A DNA stretch of 54,188 nt from Paracoccaceae bacterium. Its GTDB lineage: Bacteria; Pseudomonadota; Alphaproteobacteria; Rhodobacterales; Rhodobacteraceae. Made by a program: the position numbers and the translations under genes. Under the pieces are notes generated by a model. The model did not search any database. It saw only the letters and a list, made by a program, of their open reading frames with translations, and was not told the DNA's origin. The stretch spans positions 1 through 54,188 of the forward strand of contig JANQPC010000012.1 in the NCBI GenBank assembly GCA_028285485.1. Reading direction: 5' to 3'. Position 1 is the stretch's first letter, and every line of letters starts with the position of its first letter. This document shows positions 9,968 through 18,848 of the stretch, in pieces.

Positions 9968-11941
9968 ATGAACGCCGACACCACCGCCCCAGCCAGTGAA
10001 GCGATCTATCCGCCGTCGGATGATTTCGTGTCTGCCGCCCATGCCGACAGGGCGACATATGATGCGATGTACAAGGCGTCGATCGAGGATCCCGAGGCGT
10101 TTTGGGCCGAACACGGGAAGCGCGTGGATTGGATCAAGCCGTTCTCCACGGTGAAGAACGTCAACTATGCCTTCGGCGAGGTCTCGATCAACTGGTTCGA
10201 GGACGGCACGCTGAACGTGGCGGCCAATTGCATCGACCGGCATCTGGCAACCCGGGGGGATCAGACGGCGATCATCTGGGAACCCGATGATCCGACCGAC
10301 GATGCCAAGCACATCACCTACAAGGAACTGCACGCGGCGGTGTGCAAGATGGCCAACATCCTTGAGGATCTGGGCGTGCGGAAGGGCGACCGCGTGGTGC
10401 TTTACCTGCCGATGATCCCCGAAGCCGCCTATGCCATGCTCGCCTGCGCGCGCATCGGTGCGATCCATTCCATCGTCTTTGCCGGCTTCTCGCCCGATGC
10501 GCTGGCCGCGCGGATCAACGGCTCTGACGCGAAGGTCGTGATCACCGCCGATTACGCGCCCCGCGGCGGCCGCAAAACGCCGCTGAAATCAAACACCGAT
10601 CAGGCGCTCCTCGCCTGCAAGGACACCGTGAAGTGCCTCATGGTGCGCCGCACAGGCGAGCAGACGACCTGGGTGGCCGACCGTGATTTTGATTACAACG
10701 AGATGGCGCTCGAAGCCGATCCGCAATCCGCACCCGTTGAGATGGGCGCGGAAGATCCGCTGTTCATCCTCTACACCTCAGGCTCAACGGGCCAGCCGAA
10801 AGGGGTGGTACACAGCTCCGGCGGCTATCTCGTCTATGCCGCGATGACGCATCAATACACGTTCGATTACCATGATGGCGATGTCTTCTGGTGCACCGCC
10901 GATGTGGGCTGGGTCACCGGCCACAGCTACATCATCTATGGCCCGCTTGCGAACGGGGCGACAACGCTGATGTTCGAGGGCGTTCCCACCTTCCCCGATG
11001 CCGGACGCTTCTGGGCGGTCTGCGAAAAGCACAAGGTGAACCAGTTCTACACCGCGCCCACGGCGATCCGCGCGCTGATGGGGCAGGGGAATGAGTGGGT
11101 CGAGAAGTACGATCTCTCCGATCTGAAGCTGCTGGGCACGGTGGGCGAGCCCATCAACCCCGAGGCGTGGAACTGGTACAACGATGTCGTCGGCAAGGGC
11201 GCCTGCCCGATCGTGGATACCTGGTGGCAAACGGAAACGGGCGGCCATCTTCTCACCCCGCTGCCGGGCGCCGTGCCCACCAAGCCGGGCTCGGCCACGC
11301 TGCCGTTCTTCGGCGTGGAGCCGGTGGTGCTGGATCCCCATACCGGGGAAGAGATCCACACAACGGCGGCCGAAGGCGTGCTGTGCCTGAAGGATAGCTG
11401 GCCGGGGCAGATGCGCACCGTCTACGGCGATCATGAACGCTTCATGAAAACCTACTTCAGCGACTACAAGGGATACTACTTTTCCGGGGATGGCTGCCGC
11501 CGCGATGCCGATGGCTATTACTGGATCACGGGCCGCGTGGATGACGTGATCAATGTCTCCGGCCACCGCATGGGTACGGCAGAGGTGGAAAGTGCGCTTG
11601 TGGCCCATGCGCAGGTGGCAGAAGCCGCCGTGGTCGGCTACCCGCATGATATCAAGGGGCAGGGCATCTATTGCTATGTCACGCTGATGAACGGGGTTGA
11701 GCCCACCGATGAGCTCCGCAAGGAACTGCGCACCTGGGTGCGCACGGAGATCGGCCCGATTGCGGCGCCGGACCTGATCCAATGGGCGCCGGGCCTGCCG
11801 AAAACCCGCTCCGGCAAGATCATGCGCCGCATCCTGCGCAAGATCGCCGAGGATGATTTCGGCGCGCTGGGAGATACCTCCACCCTCGCCGAACCGGCGG
11901 TGGTGGATGATCTCATCGCAAACCGGATGAACAAGAAGTAA
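9968..11941 (+). CDS. acs: Acetyl-CoA synthetase, AMP-forming
   Basis: This enzyme activates acetate to acetyl-AMP and then acetyl-CoA in the cytoplasm. The 657 residues match the usual 650. Motifs are the ANL-superfamily P-loop [11 protein letters not shown] (about 268-278), [10 protein letters not shown], the aromatic WWQTETGG adenylate-binding motif, [22 protein letters not shown] hinge region and, near residue 616, the regulatory lysine motif TRSGKIMRR that is acetylated by Pat-type enzymes in this family. The ATG at 9968 has AGGAGGAG immediately upstream. It is a single-gene unit with a strong hairpin after its stop. Confidence 0.97.
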   Translation: MNADTTAPASEAIYPPSDDFVSAAHADRATYDAMYKASIEDPEAFWAEHGKRVDWIKPFSTVKNVNYAFGEVSINWFEDGTLNVAANCIDRHLATRGDQTAIIWEPDDPTDDAKHITYKELHAAVCKMANILEDLGVRKGDRVVLYLPMIPEAAYAMLACARIGAIHSIVFAGFSPDALAARINGSDAKVVITADYAPRGGRKTPLKSNTDQALLACKDTVKCLMVRRTGEQTTWVADRDFDYNEMALEADPQSAPVEMGAEDPLFILYTSGSTGQPKGVVHSSGGYLVYAAMTHQYTFDYHDGDVFWCTADVGWVTGHSYIIYGPLANGATTLMFEGVPTFPDAGRFWAVCEKHKVNQFYTAPTAIRALMGQGNEWVEKYDLSDLKLLGTVGEPINPEAWNWYNDVVGKGACPIVDTWWQTETGGHLLTPLPGAVPTKPGSATLPFFGVEPVVLDPHTGEEIHTTAAEGVLCLKDSWPGQMRTVYGDHERFMKTYFSDYKGYYFSGDGCRRDADGYYWITGRVDDVINVSGHRMGTAEVESALVAHAQVAEAAVVGYPHDIKGQGIYCYVTLMNGVEPTDELRKELRTWVRTEIGPIAAPDLIQWAPGLPKTRSGKIMRRILRKIAEDDFGALGDTSTLAEPAVVDDLIANRMNKK

Positions 11942-11947
11942 CCTGCG

Positions 11948-11970
11948 GGGCCGGGCGCGTTGCCCGGCCC
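11948..11970. terminator. Bidirectional hairpin between acs and urtE
   Basis: GGGCCGGGC (11948-11956) and GCCCGGCCC (11962-11970) form a perfect 9-bp stem with a 5-base loop, between the convergent stops of acs and urtE. There is no long T-run, but position and strength fit a shared terminator. Confidence 0.7.
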
Positions 11971-11977
11971 GCCTTGG

Positions 11978-12685
11978 CTAGACCGAAACGCTATCCAGCA
12001 AGGCCTCCCGCTCCAGCTCGCCCTTCCGGCCGCTGAGGCGGGTGGTTCCGCGTTCGATCACATAGAAGCTGTCGCCCAGCTCATAGGCGAAGCTGAAATA
12101 TTGCTCCACCAGCACAATCGCCATCTGCGCTTGCGCGCGCAGATGGTCGATCACCCGCCCGATCTGCTGGATGATGTTGGGCTGAATGCCCTCAGTCGGC
12201 TCGTCCAGCAGCAAAAGCCGCGGCTTGGCGATCAGCGCGCGCGCAATCGCCAACTGCTGTTGCTGGCCGCCCGAAAGATCGCCGCCCCGGCGGCCCAGAA
12301 ACTCCTTCAGGATCGGGAAGAGCTCAAAAATCTCCTCCGGGATCCGGCGCTCGGCAGTTGGAAGGCAGGCAAAGCCCGTTTCGAGGTTTTCCTGCACCGT
12401 GAGAAGAGGGAAGATATCGCGGCCTTGCGGCACGTATCCCACGCCCTTGCGGGCCAGCGCATGGGCCGTGGCGCGCTCGATCGCTTCGCCATCCAGCCGG
12501 TAGCGCCCGCCTGAAAACGGGTGGGTGCCCGAGATCGCCTTCAGAAGGCTCGTCTTGCCCACCCCGTTCGTGCCCATCACGCAGGTGATTTCGCCCACGC
12601 GTGCGGAAAGGTCGATCCCATTCAGGATGCGGCTGCCGCCGTAATGGAGCGTGAGCCCCTCGATCTCCAGTAAGTCAGCGCCCAA
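11978..12685 (-). CDS. urtE: Urea ABC transporter ATPase UrtE
   Basis: Second ATPase of the urea importer and the last gene of urtABCDE. It has a LivF-like length of 235 residues. Walker A is GTNGVGKTS, the signature is LSGGQQQQLAIARAL and Walker B is LLLDEPTEGIQP, the latter typical for UrtE. No ATG lies at the expected place; the likely start is a TTG at 12685 that overlaps the end of urtD by 11 bases, implying coupled translation. Gene order and overlaps place it in one transcript with urtB-urtD. Confidence 0.93.
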   Translation of the reverse strand: MGADLLEIEGLTLHYGGSRILNGIDLSARVGEITCVMGTNGVGKTSLLKAISGTHPFSGGRYRLDGEAIERATAHALARKGVGYVPQGRDIFPLLTVQENLETGFACLPTAERRIPEEIFELFPILKEFLGRRGGDLSGGQQQQLAIARALIAKPRLLLLDEPTEGIQPNIIQQIGRVIDHLRAQAQMAIVLVEQYFSFAYELGDSFYVIERGTTRLSGRKGELEREALLDSVSV

Positions 12686-13415
12686 GATACACCTCGATCA
12701 CCCGCTCATCCTTCGTCACATGGTCGATCGAGCCTTCGGCCAGCACCGCGCCCTCGTGCAGCACTGTCACCTTGCAGCCAAGCCGCCGCACGAACTCCAT
12801 GTCATGCTCAACAACCACAACCGAACGGGTCTTCGCGGCTTCCACCAATAGGTCGGTCGTGTGCTCCCGCTCCGCCGGGGTCATCCCGGCCGCAGGTTCG
12901 TCCACCAGCAGCAGGCGCGGCTCTTGTGCCAGAAGCATCCCGATTTCGAGCCATTGCTTCTGGCCGTGGGACAGCTCGCCTGCCTTTCGCGCCAATGCCG
13001 GGGTCAGCCCGATCTCCTCGGCCAGTTCCGCCACCCGATCATGATCCGCCGCCGAAGGTTTGAAGCGCAGCACGGCGAAGGGCCCACGGGCTTTTTTCAG
13101 CGCCATCATAAGGTTGTCGGCCACAGTTTGATCTTCAAACACCGTCGGGCGCTGGAACTTGCGCCCCACGCCCGCCCGCGCGATCGCGCTTTCAGACATT
13201 GAGAGAAGCGATTGCGCCTTTTCCCCCCAGGTCACACGGCCCTCATCGGGGCGGGTTTTGCCGGTGACGATGTCCATGAAGGTGGTTTTCCCTGCGCCGT
13301 TCGGCCCGATCACCGCACGCAACTCCCGCTCGCCGATCTGGAACGAGAGGTTGTTGATCGCCTTGAATCCATCGAAGGAAACGGAGACACCGGAAACCTC
13401 AAGCAGCGTGCTCAT
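12675..13415 (-). CDS. urtD: Urea ABC transporter ATPase UrtD
   Basis: First ATPase of the urea importer, 246 residues, LivG-like. Walker A is GPNGAGKTT and is followed by MDIVTGKTRPDEGRV. The C-motif is LSHGQKQWLEIGMLL, with His in place of the usual Gly, which is normal for UrtD. Walker B is LLLVDEPAAGMTPAE. The ATG at 13415 overlaps the urtC stop by 4 bases (ATGA), which fixes the start; a longer reading frame reaching 13646 overlaps urtC and is not credible. Confidence 0.95.
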   Translation of the reverse strand: MSTLLEVSGVSVSFDGFKAINNLSFQIGERELRAVIGPNGAGKTTFMDIVTGKTRPDEGRVTWGEKAQSLLSMSESAIARAGVGRKFQRPTVFEDQTVADNLMMALKKARGPFAVLRFKPSAADHDRVAELAEEIGLTPALARKAGELSHGQKQWLEIGMLLAQEPRLLLVDEPAAGMTPAEREHTTDLLVEAAKTRSVVVVEHDMEFVRRLGCKVTVLHEGAVLAEGSIDHVTKDERVIEVYLGR

Positions 13416-14674
13416 TTCGCGTCCGCCTCCTGTTCGCGCAGCGCACCGGGCTCGGGGCCCAGATCCGCGCCATGCCGGTCCGGCGGCCGGCGCTCCGTGA
13501 TCAAGTCGATCAGCCCCCCGATGCCTTTCGGGGCAAAGAGGGTGACGGCCACGAAGGAGAGGCCCAGAAGAACCGTCCACCAATCCACCCATTGGATGCG
13601 GTAGAAACCTAGGTCGAGATCCGGGGCCTGCCCGCCGGTGAACCATGTGGACAGAAGGGACACGAGCGCTGCGCCGATCACCGCCCCGTAAAGCCGCCCG
13701 CGCCCGCCGATGGCCACCCAGACGGCAAGGTAGATCGAGGCGATGGGCGCCACTTCTGCGGGATTGATGATCCCCGCCTGCGGATAGTATAGCGCGCCCG
13801 CGATCCCGGCGATCACCGCGCTAAGCGTGAAGATGAAAAGCTTAAACGCTTCAACGGGATAACCCAGAAAGCGCACACGCGCCTCATCATCCCGGATCGC
13901 GCGGATCACCGATCCGAACTTGCCCGAAACCACCCAGGCGCAGAGCACGTAGCCAAGCCCCAGCGCCAGCGCCGAACCCCAGAAGAACCACATCGACACT
14001 GTCGATTGCGGCACACCGCCAAGCCCCGGCAGGTTCTGCAGGCCGGAAAGCCCGTTATTGCCGCGCAGCCCGCTATCGTTCTGGAAGAGCCAGAGCGCGA
14101 GCCCCAGCGTCATCGCCTGGGTGAGGATCGATAGGTAAACCCCGGTGACCCGGCTGCGAAAAGCCAGCCAGCCGAAGACCAGCGCCAGAAGCCCCGGGAC
14201 CAGCACCACCGCGGCAAGCTGCAAGGGCAGGGAATGTGCCACCGCCCAGATCGGCGGCAGTTCCGACGCGCCCACCACGCCGAAAATCTGGTTCGCGATC
14301 CCGTCGCGTATTTCGTCCGGCGTGGGTGGCAGGGGCGCGGCAGAGAGGCTTTCGATCACGATCAGTTCGGTGCGGGCATACATCAGCCACATCCCAATCG
14401 CGTAGCCGCCAAGCCCGAAAAACGCCATGTGGCCGAGCGAGAGGATCCCTGTATAGCCCCACACGAGATCCATCGCGAGCGCCACGAGGCAAAGGCAGAG
14501 GGTCTTCCCAAGCGTTTTCACGAAGCTCGTGGAAATCACCCCGATCCCAAAGCCTTCCGCGAGGATCGTCACCCCCAACGTGAAGAGCGCAAGTAGGGCC
14601 AGGAAGATCAGCACCGAAGGGTGCCGGGCGACGAAGGGGCGCCGCGGGGCTGCGCCAATGGCAAGATCGCTCAT
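13412..14674 (-). CDS. urtC: Urea ABC transporter permease UrtC
   Basis: LivM-type inner-membrane permease, 420 residues with about ten hydrophobic segments. Characteristic pieces are MDLVWGYTGILSLGHMAFFGLGGY, near residue 68, and WVAIGGRGRLYGAVIGA in the C-terminal half. The family signature for the ATPase-contacting loop is in RAIRDDEARVRFLGYPVEAFKLF (described as the RAIRDDE loop). It begins 1 base after urtB ends and overlaps urtD by 4 bases, so it is mid-operon. Confidence 0.95.
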   Translation of the reverse strand: MSDLAIGAAPRRPFVARHPSVLIFLALLALFTLGVTILAEGFGIGVISTSFVKTLGKTLCLCLVALAMDLVWGYTGILSLGHMAFFGLGGYAIGMWLMYARTELIVIESLSAAPLPPTPDEIRDGIANQIFGVVGASELPPIWAVAHSLPLQLAAVVLVPGLLALVFGWLAFRSRVTGVYLSILTQAMTLGLALWLFQNDSGLRGNNGLSGLQNLPGLGGVPQSTVSMWFFWGSALALGLGYVLCAWVVSGKFGSVIRAIRDDEARVRFLGYPVEAFKLFIFTLSAVIAGIAGALYYPQAGIINPAEVAPIASIYLAVWVAIGGRGRLYGAVIGAALVSLLSTWFTGGQAPDLDLGFYRIQWVDWWTVLLGLSFVAVTLFAPKGIGGLIDLITERRPPDRHGADLGPEPGALREQEADAK

Positions 14675-14675
14675 C

Positions 14676-16646
14676 TCACGCCTCCGCCGCCCGGCCTTTG
14701 AGCGCGATGATCCCGCGCGGCCGGAACTGGATGAAGAGGATGATGAAGAGGATCATGTAGGTTTGCGCCGCCAGCGTGTTGGATGGGTTCATCCACTCGA
14801 TCCCCTTCTGCAAAAGGCCCACGAGCGATGCGCCGAGAAGCGTGCCCCAGATATTGCCAACGCCGCCCACAACCACCGTCATGAAGGATTGTACGATGTA
14901 ATCCTGCCCCATCTCCGAGGTGACTTTGGCGTAAAGCCCGATCGCCACGCCTGCGATCCCGGCGATGCCCGAGCCGAAGCCGAAGGTCAGCATATTGATC
15001 CGGTCGGGGTTGATCCCCATCGAGGCCGCCATGCGGGGGTTTTGGGTGACCGCGCGCACTTCCAGCCCCAGCCGCGTGCGGTTCATCACGAAGAGGAAAA
15101 GCGCGAGGAACAGAAGCGCCAGAACGAAAATCGCGATCCGGATATAGCTGATCGAGACCACATCGTTGAACACCAGCGATCCGTCCAGCCAGCCCGGCGC
15201 TGTCAGCGGCCGCGCCTGAGTGCCGAAGATGTTCTTGGCCAGCTGCTGGAGCGCGATGGAGATCCCGAAGGTGGCCAGCAGCGTTTCCAGCGGGCGGTGG
15301 TAAAGCCAGCGGATCACCAGCCGTTCCATCGCCACCCCGGCCCCGAAGGTTACGAGAAATGCCAGCGGCAGCGCGATCAGGATCGAAAGCGTGTAATCGG
15401 ACACGAAAAGCTGCACCACATAGCCCGTATAGGCGCCCATCATGATGAACTCGCCGTGCGCCATGTTGATCACCCGCATCACCCCGAAGGTGATCGCCAG
15501 CCCGATGGCGGCCAGAAAATAAATCGAGGCCAGCGATAGCGCATCGAGCGCCAGGTCTGCCGCCTCGTTCAGCCCCAGCCGCAGCTCGATTGCGCCAAGT
15601 GCCACCTGTGCGGCCTGCGCCACGCCAGGCGGCGCGGCCACATAGCGCTCGAAGAATACATGCGCCTCCAGCGCTTCGGCCACCTGCGCCTCTGTGGCCA
15701 CGGGCTCCACCACGCCCGCCTCGGCAAGGGCGGCATAGGCCAGATCGCGCGCGCCTTCGCTGCCAAGCGTGGCCACCTCGATCCCCGCCACGCTGCCATT
15801 CTCGATATTGGCCACCAGTGCCGCGCGTTTGGCATCGCGGGAGATGCGGGGGGCGGCAAGTTCCGCCGAAACGAGAAGGCCATAGGCATCCGCAAGGCTC
15901 AGATCTTCCGATCCCGGGGTGAGAAGGCGCGCGATATCTGCGCCCTCCGGCGCCTCCGCCGCAGCGCCCCGCCGGGTGGCTACCATCCGGTTCAGCACCG
16001 CCCGCACGTCAACGCCCAGATCGCCCGCAAAGCCCTCGATGGCCGCGATCCGCGCCTCCTCGCTTTCGTCGAACTCCATCGTCAGCAGCCGCTCAAGCCG
16101 CGCCTTCCGCGCTGCTATCGCGGGGTTGTCCTCACCCTCCATCGCGCCCCGAAGCGCTGCCAGATGCCCTGCTTCCGGCCGCCGCTCGATGGCATTCAGC
16201 GCCCGCATCCGGTTCCTTGGGTTCGGGTCTGAAAGCTGAAACTGCACCAGCGCGCCGCCGATCAGCCCGCGAATGCCCGAATTGGGCTTCAGCTGTTTGT
16301 AATCATCATCCGGCACATCGCCGATCTCCGAACCATCGGCGATATCGAAGATCTTGATCGTGCTGCGATCCACCTCCTCGGCAAAGACAAAGAGCCCGGT
16401 TTCCTCGTGAAACCACATCTCCTTGGCCTGCCAGCGTTCCAGCACCACCTGCGCTTCCGGCAATCCGCTCGTGGCCAGCGCCTCGATCGCGGGCCCGATC
16501 GTGCGGCGGGAGCTTTTGGCAATGATCTCGCCATGCTCCTGCAGCAAATGCTGGATCGGCGCCTCCGGCGCCTGCGCCCTGAGGCCCGGCGCCGCAACGG
16601 TGGCCACGACCAGCATCGCAAGGCCCAGTACCGCTCGAAGGATCAT
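14676..16646 (-). CDS. urtB: Urea ABC transporter permease UrtB
   Basis: LivH-type permease with the long periplasmic N-terminal domain specific to UrtB: a signal-like helix MILRAVLGLAMLVVATVA, then about 350 residues of helical repeats, then the membrane domain from about residue 365 (SIYFLAAIGLAITFGVMRVINMAHGEF). Total length is about 656 residues, longer than many UrtB proteins (about 530) because of the N-terminal region. The ATG at 16646 has AAGGGG six bases upstream; the ATG at 16661 lacks a good site. A strong hairpin at 16691-16712 separates it from urtA. Confidence 0.93.
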   Translation of the reverse strand: MILRAVLGLAMLVVATVAAPGLRAQAPEAPIQHLLQEHGEIIAKSSRRTIGPAIEALATSGLPEAQVVLERWQAKEMWFHEETGLFVFAEEVDRSTIKIFDIADGSEIGDVPDDDYKQLKPNSGIRGLIGGALVQFQLSDPNPRNRMRALNAIERRPEAGHLAALRGAMEGEDNPAIAARKARLERLLTMEFDESEEARIAAIEGFAGDLGVDVRAVLNRMVATRRGAAAEAPEGADIARLLTPGSEDLSLADAYGLLVSAELAAPRISRDAKRAALVANIENGSVAGIEVATLGSEGARDLAYAALAEAGVVEPVATEAQVAEALEAHVFFERYVAAPPGVAQAAQVALGAIELRLGLNEAADLALDALSLASIYFLAAIGLAITFGVMRVINMAHGEFIMMGAYTGYVVQLFVSDYTLSILIALPLAFLVTFGAGVAMERLVIRWLYHRPLETLLATFGISIALQQLAKNIFGTQARPLTAPGWLDGSLVFNDVVSISYIRIAIFVLALLFLALFLFVMNRTRLGLEVRAVTQNPRMAASMGINPDRINMLTFGFGSGIAGIAGVAIGLYAKVTSEMGQDYIVQSFMTVVVGGVGNIWGTLLGASLVGLLQKGIEWMNPSNTLAAQTYMILFIILFIQFRPRGIIALKGRAAEA

Positions 16647-16690
16647 CCCCCGCCCCTTCATCTTGGCGAAAATACTCCCGCCGGAGGCAC

Positions 16691-16712
16691 GGGCGGGCCG
16701 CAGGGCCCGCCC
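16691..16712. terminator. 9-bp hairpin between urtA and urtB
   Basis: GGGCGGGCC (16691-16699) pairs with GGCCCGCCC (16704-16712) over a 4-base loop. The T-run follows on the plus strand, opposite to transcription of the operon, so for urt it is a stem-loop without U-tract. It may protect the 3' end of urtA mRNA or attenuate read-through. Confidence 0.65.
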
Positions 16713-16732
16713 GCCTTTTTCGTCAGGTCAGA

Positions 16733-18019
16733 TCAGTAGTTGGATTTGATCTGCACGCAGGTTTCGGTCTGCGTGTTGAACATCCCGCATTCCAGTTCCT
16801 GCCAGTCGGAAACAAGCACCGCCGATTCCGGCAGGAAGTCGGTCCAGGCATCGCCCGGCACTTCGTCGGTCTGGCTGATGATATCGAACTGCCCGTCTTC
16901 CTGGATCTCGCCGATCAGCACCGGCTTGGCGAGGTGGTGGTTGGGCAGCATCACCGCGGTTCCGCCGGTAAGGTTCGGGAATTCCTGCCCGTACATCGCC
17001 GTGCGCACGGCATCCACATCGGTGCTGCCCGCTGCGGTGGCGGCATTCACCCACATGTTGAAGCCAATGTAGTGGGCTTCCATCGGGTCATTGGTCACCC
17101 GCTCTTCGCCCATCCGCTCTTTCCACGCGGCCACCCAGGCCTCGTTTTCGGCGGTGTCGGCGGATTGGAAGTAGTTCCACGCCGCCAGGTGGCCGACGAG
17201 GTTCGAGGTGTCGAGGCCCGAGAGCTCTTCCTCGCCCACCGAGAAGGCGACAACAGGGATGTCATCGGCCGAAATACCGGCAGCCGCGAGCTCCTTGTAG
17301 AAGCCCACATTCGCATCGCCGTTGATGGTGGAGATTACGCCCACCTTCTTGCCATCGGCGCCAAGGGCCACCACATCGGCCACGATCTTCGACCAGTCCG
17401 AATGCCCGAACGGCGTGTAGTTGACGAAGATATCCTCTGCCGCGATGCCCTTATCCTGAAGGTAGCTTTCGAGGATGTTGTTCGTGGTACGCGGATACAC
17501 GTAATCGGTGCCGAGCAGCGCGAACTTCTCCACGCCAAGCTCATCGAGGAAGTAGTCGGTGGCCGGGATCGCCTGCTGGTTCGGCGCCGCGCCGGTGTAG
17601 AACACGTTTTTGGAGCTTTCCTCGCCCTCGTATTGCACGGGGTAGAACATCAGCCCGTTGAGTTCCTCAAGCACCGGCAGAACGGATTTGCGGCTCACGC
17701 TCGTCCAGCTTCCGAAGATCACGTCGACCTCCTGCACCGTCAGCAGCTCGCGCGCCTTTTCGGCGAAGAGCGGCCAATCCGAAGCCGGGTCCACAACCAC
17801 TGCCTCAAGCTCGCAGCCCAAAAGCCCGCCGGCCTCGTTTTGCTGGGCGATCAGCATTTCCATCGTGTCTTTGAGCGTCGTCTCAGAGATCGCCATCGTG
17901 CCCGAAAGCGAATGCAGCACGCCCACCTTGATCGGGCAGGAGGCATCTTGCGCCATGGCGGGGATCGCCGTGGCCAGCAGCGCGCCCGCCGCGACGGTGG
18001 TAACTAGTGTTTTCGACAT
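16733..18019 (-). CDS. urtA: Urea ABC transporter substrate-binding protein UrtA
   Basis: Periplasmic binding protein for urea (family also binds short amides), 428 residues. The signal peptide MSKTLVTTVAAGALLATAIPAMA is cleaved before QDA. Family hallmarks are KVGVLHSLSGTMAISETTLKD, FGSWTSVSRKSVLPVLEELNGLMFYPVQYEGEE (given by its parts FGSWTS, RKSVLPV, MFYPVQYEG) and GTDYVYPRTTN. It is the first gene of urtABCDE. No urease or urea amidolyase genes are present in this window, so nitrogen release from urea must be encoded elsewhere if urea is the substrate. Confidence 0.95.
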   Translation of the reverse strand: MSKTLVTTVAAGALLATAIPAMAQDASCPIKVGVLHSLSGTMAISETTLKDTMEMLIAQQNEAGGLLGCELEAVVVDPASDWPLFAEKARELLTVQEVDVIFGSWTSVSRKSVLPVLEELNGLMFYPVQYEGEESSKNVFYTGAAPNQQAIPATDYFLDELGVEKFALLGTDYVYPRTTNNILESYLQDKGIAAEDIFVNYTPFGHSDWSKIVADVVALGADGKKVGVISTINGDANVGFYKELAAAGISADDIPVVAFSVGEEELSGLDTSNLVGHLAAWNYFQSADTAENEAWVAAWKERMGEERVTNDPMEAHYIGFNMWVNAATAAGSTDVDAVRTAMYGQEFPNLTGGTAVMLPNHHLAKPVLIGEIQEDGQFDIISQTDEVPGDAWTDFLPESAVLVSDWQELECGMFNTQTETCVQIKSNY

Positions 18020-18335
18020 CGCAATGTCCCCTCATGCAAGTTGCGTGGCGCGCCTTGCCATGCCGTCCCCGGATACCCAGATGCATCCCACGCAATTTCG
18101 TTGCGAAGTGCGGTGGTGTTGAGGCTGTCAGACCAAGCCCACCGCACGCCTATCACCCCTGAGAGATTCCCGTGGGCGCCCGCAGGCTGCCCATGCCGGC
18201 GGGCCCGATGGAACATCGGGGGCGGGGCCGGGCGGCGCGAATTTCAGCACTTGGCTAGGAATTCATCGCAATCGCAGGTCTAGGGTGGAAATTTAGGCGC
18301 ATCGGGATCGGCGGCGAAATTGCCGCCGGGGCGCG
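18020..18335 (-). promoter_or_regulatory. urtA leader with hairpin and an aptamer-like core
   Basis: This 316-base stretch upstream of urtA contains no gene. On the urtA strand a perfect 9-bp stem GTGCGGTGG/CCACCGCAC (18108-18116 with 18139-18147) follows an 11-base core AATCTCTCAGG (complement 18158-18168). That core is identical to the conserved segment of glycine-riboswitch aptamers, but the upstream GGAGAG partner was not found. I saw no sigma-54 consensus. Regulation by an RNA structure is possible; identity is unproven. Confidence 0.35.
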
Positions 18336-18755
18336 TTAGGCAAGAAGCATCGCGGTGCAGGGCGCAAGAATGGCGTCGGCCCGCGCCCTGGCCCAGCGCG
18401 CATCGGCGGGGTCGGGCGCGAAGGCGGCGCGTTCCAGAAGCTGGCGGTAGGCGATCTTGGCATCAATCCGGTAGGTCATCACCAGTGTGCCGCTGCCGTC
18501 TGGCGCCACGGCCTCCAGAAGATCGGCCATGCTGTTTCGCTGGGTTTCCGTGATGTCCGAGGCCGGATCGCCCATCAGCCACTGATACTCCAGTTTCGCC
18601 GAAAGGCGGCCTGTGCAGATTGCAAAAAGCCGCAGCGTTTCACCGCCCGTTTCCGCCAGCGCCCTGTCGGCCACCGCCGGGGCAGGGGCCAGCGCCGCGG
18701 CCAGCGCGGCAAAGCGAAGGATATGCCGGACTGCTCCAAGCATGCTTCGTGCCAT
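18336..18755 (-). CDS. Secreted protein of unknown function, about 139 residues
   Basis: Function not recognised. The protein has an N-terminal hydrophobic segment (GAVRHILRFAALAAALAPAPAVA) ending in a plausible signal-peptidase site before DRALAETGG. The mature part is helical, with CTGRLSAKLEYQWLMGD and two cysteines (in AICTG and APCTAM) that could form a disulfide. The start is uncertain: ATG codons at 18755 and 18743 are possible, and a TTG at 18776 would add seven residues. It is transcribed in the same direction as urtA but is separated from it by the 316-base leader. Confidence 0.6.
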   Translation of the reverse strand: MARSMLGAVRHILRFAALAAALAPAPAVADRALAETGGETLRLFAICTGRLSAKLEYQWLMGDPASDITETQRNSMADLLEAVAPDGSGTLVMTYRIDAKIAYRQLLERAAFAPDPADARWARARADAILAPCTAMLLA

Positions 18756-18848
18756 ACCGCGCGAGCGTGCCGGCAAATTGTTCGGAATCGGGCGATAGTA
18801 TGCCGGAGCAGGCCCGATTGCAGACGTTTAGATTACAAATGCACGCGC

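Noticed and set aside
14529-15539. Plus-strand frame antisense to urtB and urtC
   Set aside because: The sense genes are clear transporter components; the antisense product is charged low-complexity sequence.
18020-18120. Sigma-54 promoter before urtA
   Set aside because: TGGCA and TTGCA elements occur but at the wrong spacing for the -24/-12 consensus.
18151-18240. TPP riboswitch suggested by CTGAGA on the plus strand
   Set aside because: The second conserved segment (ACCTGATC and the GCGTAGGGA end) is absent, and no gene follows on the plus strand.
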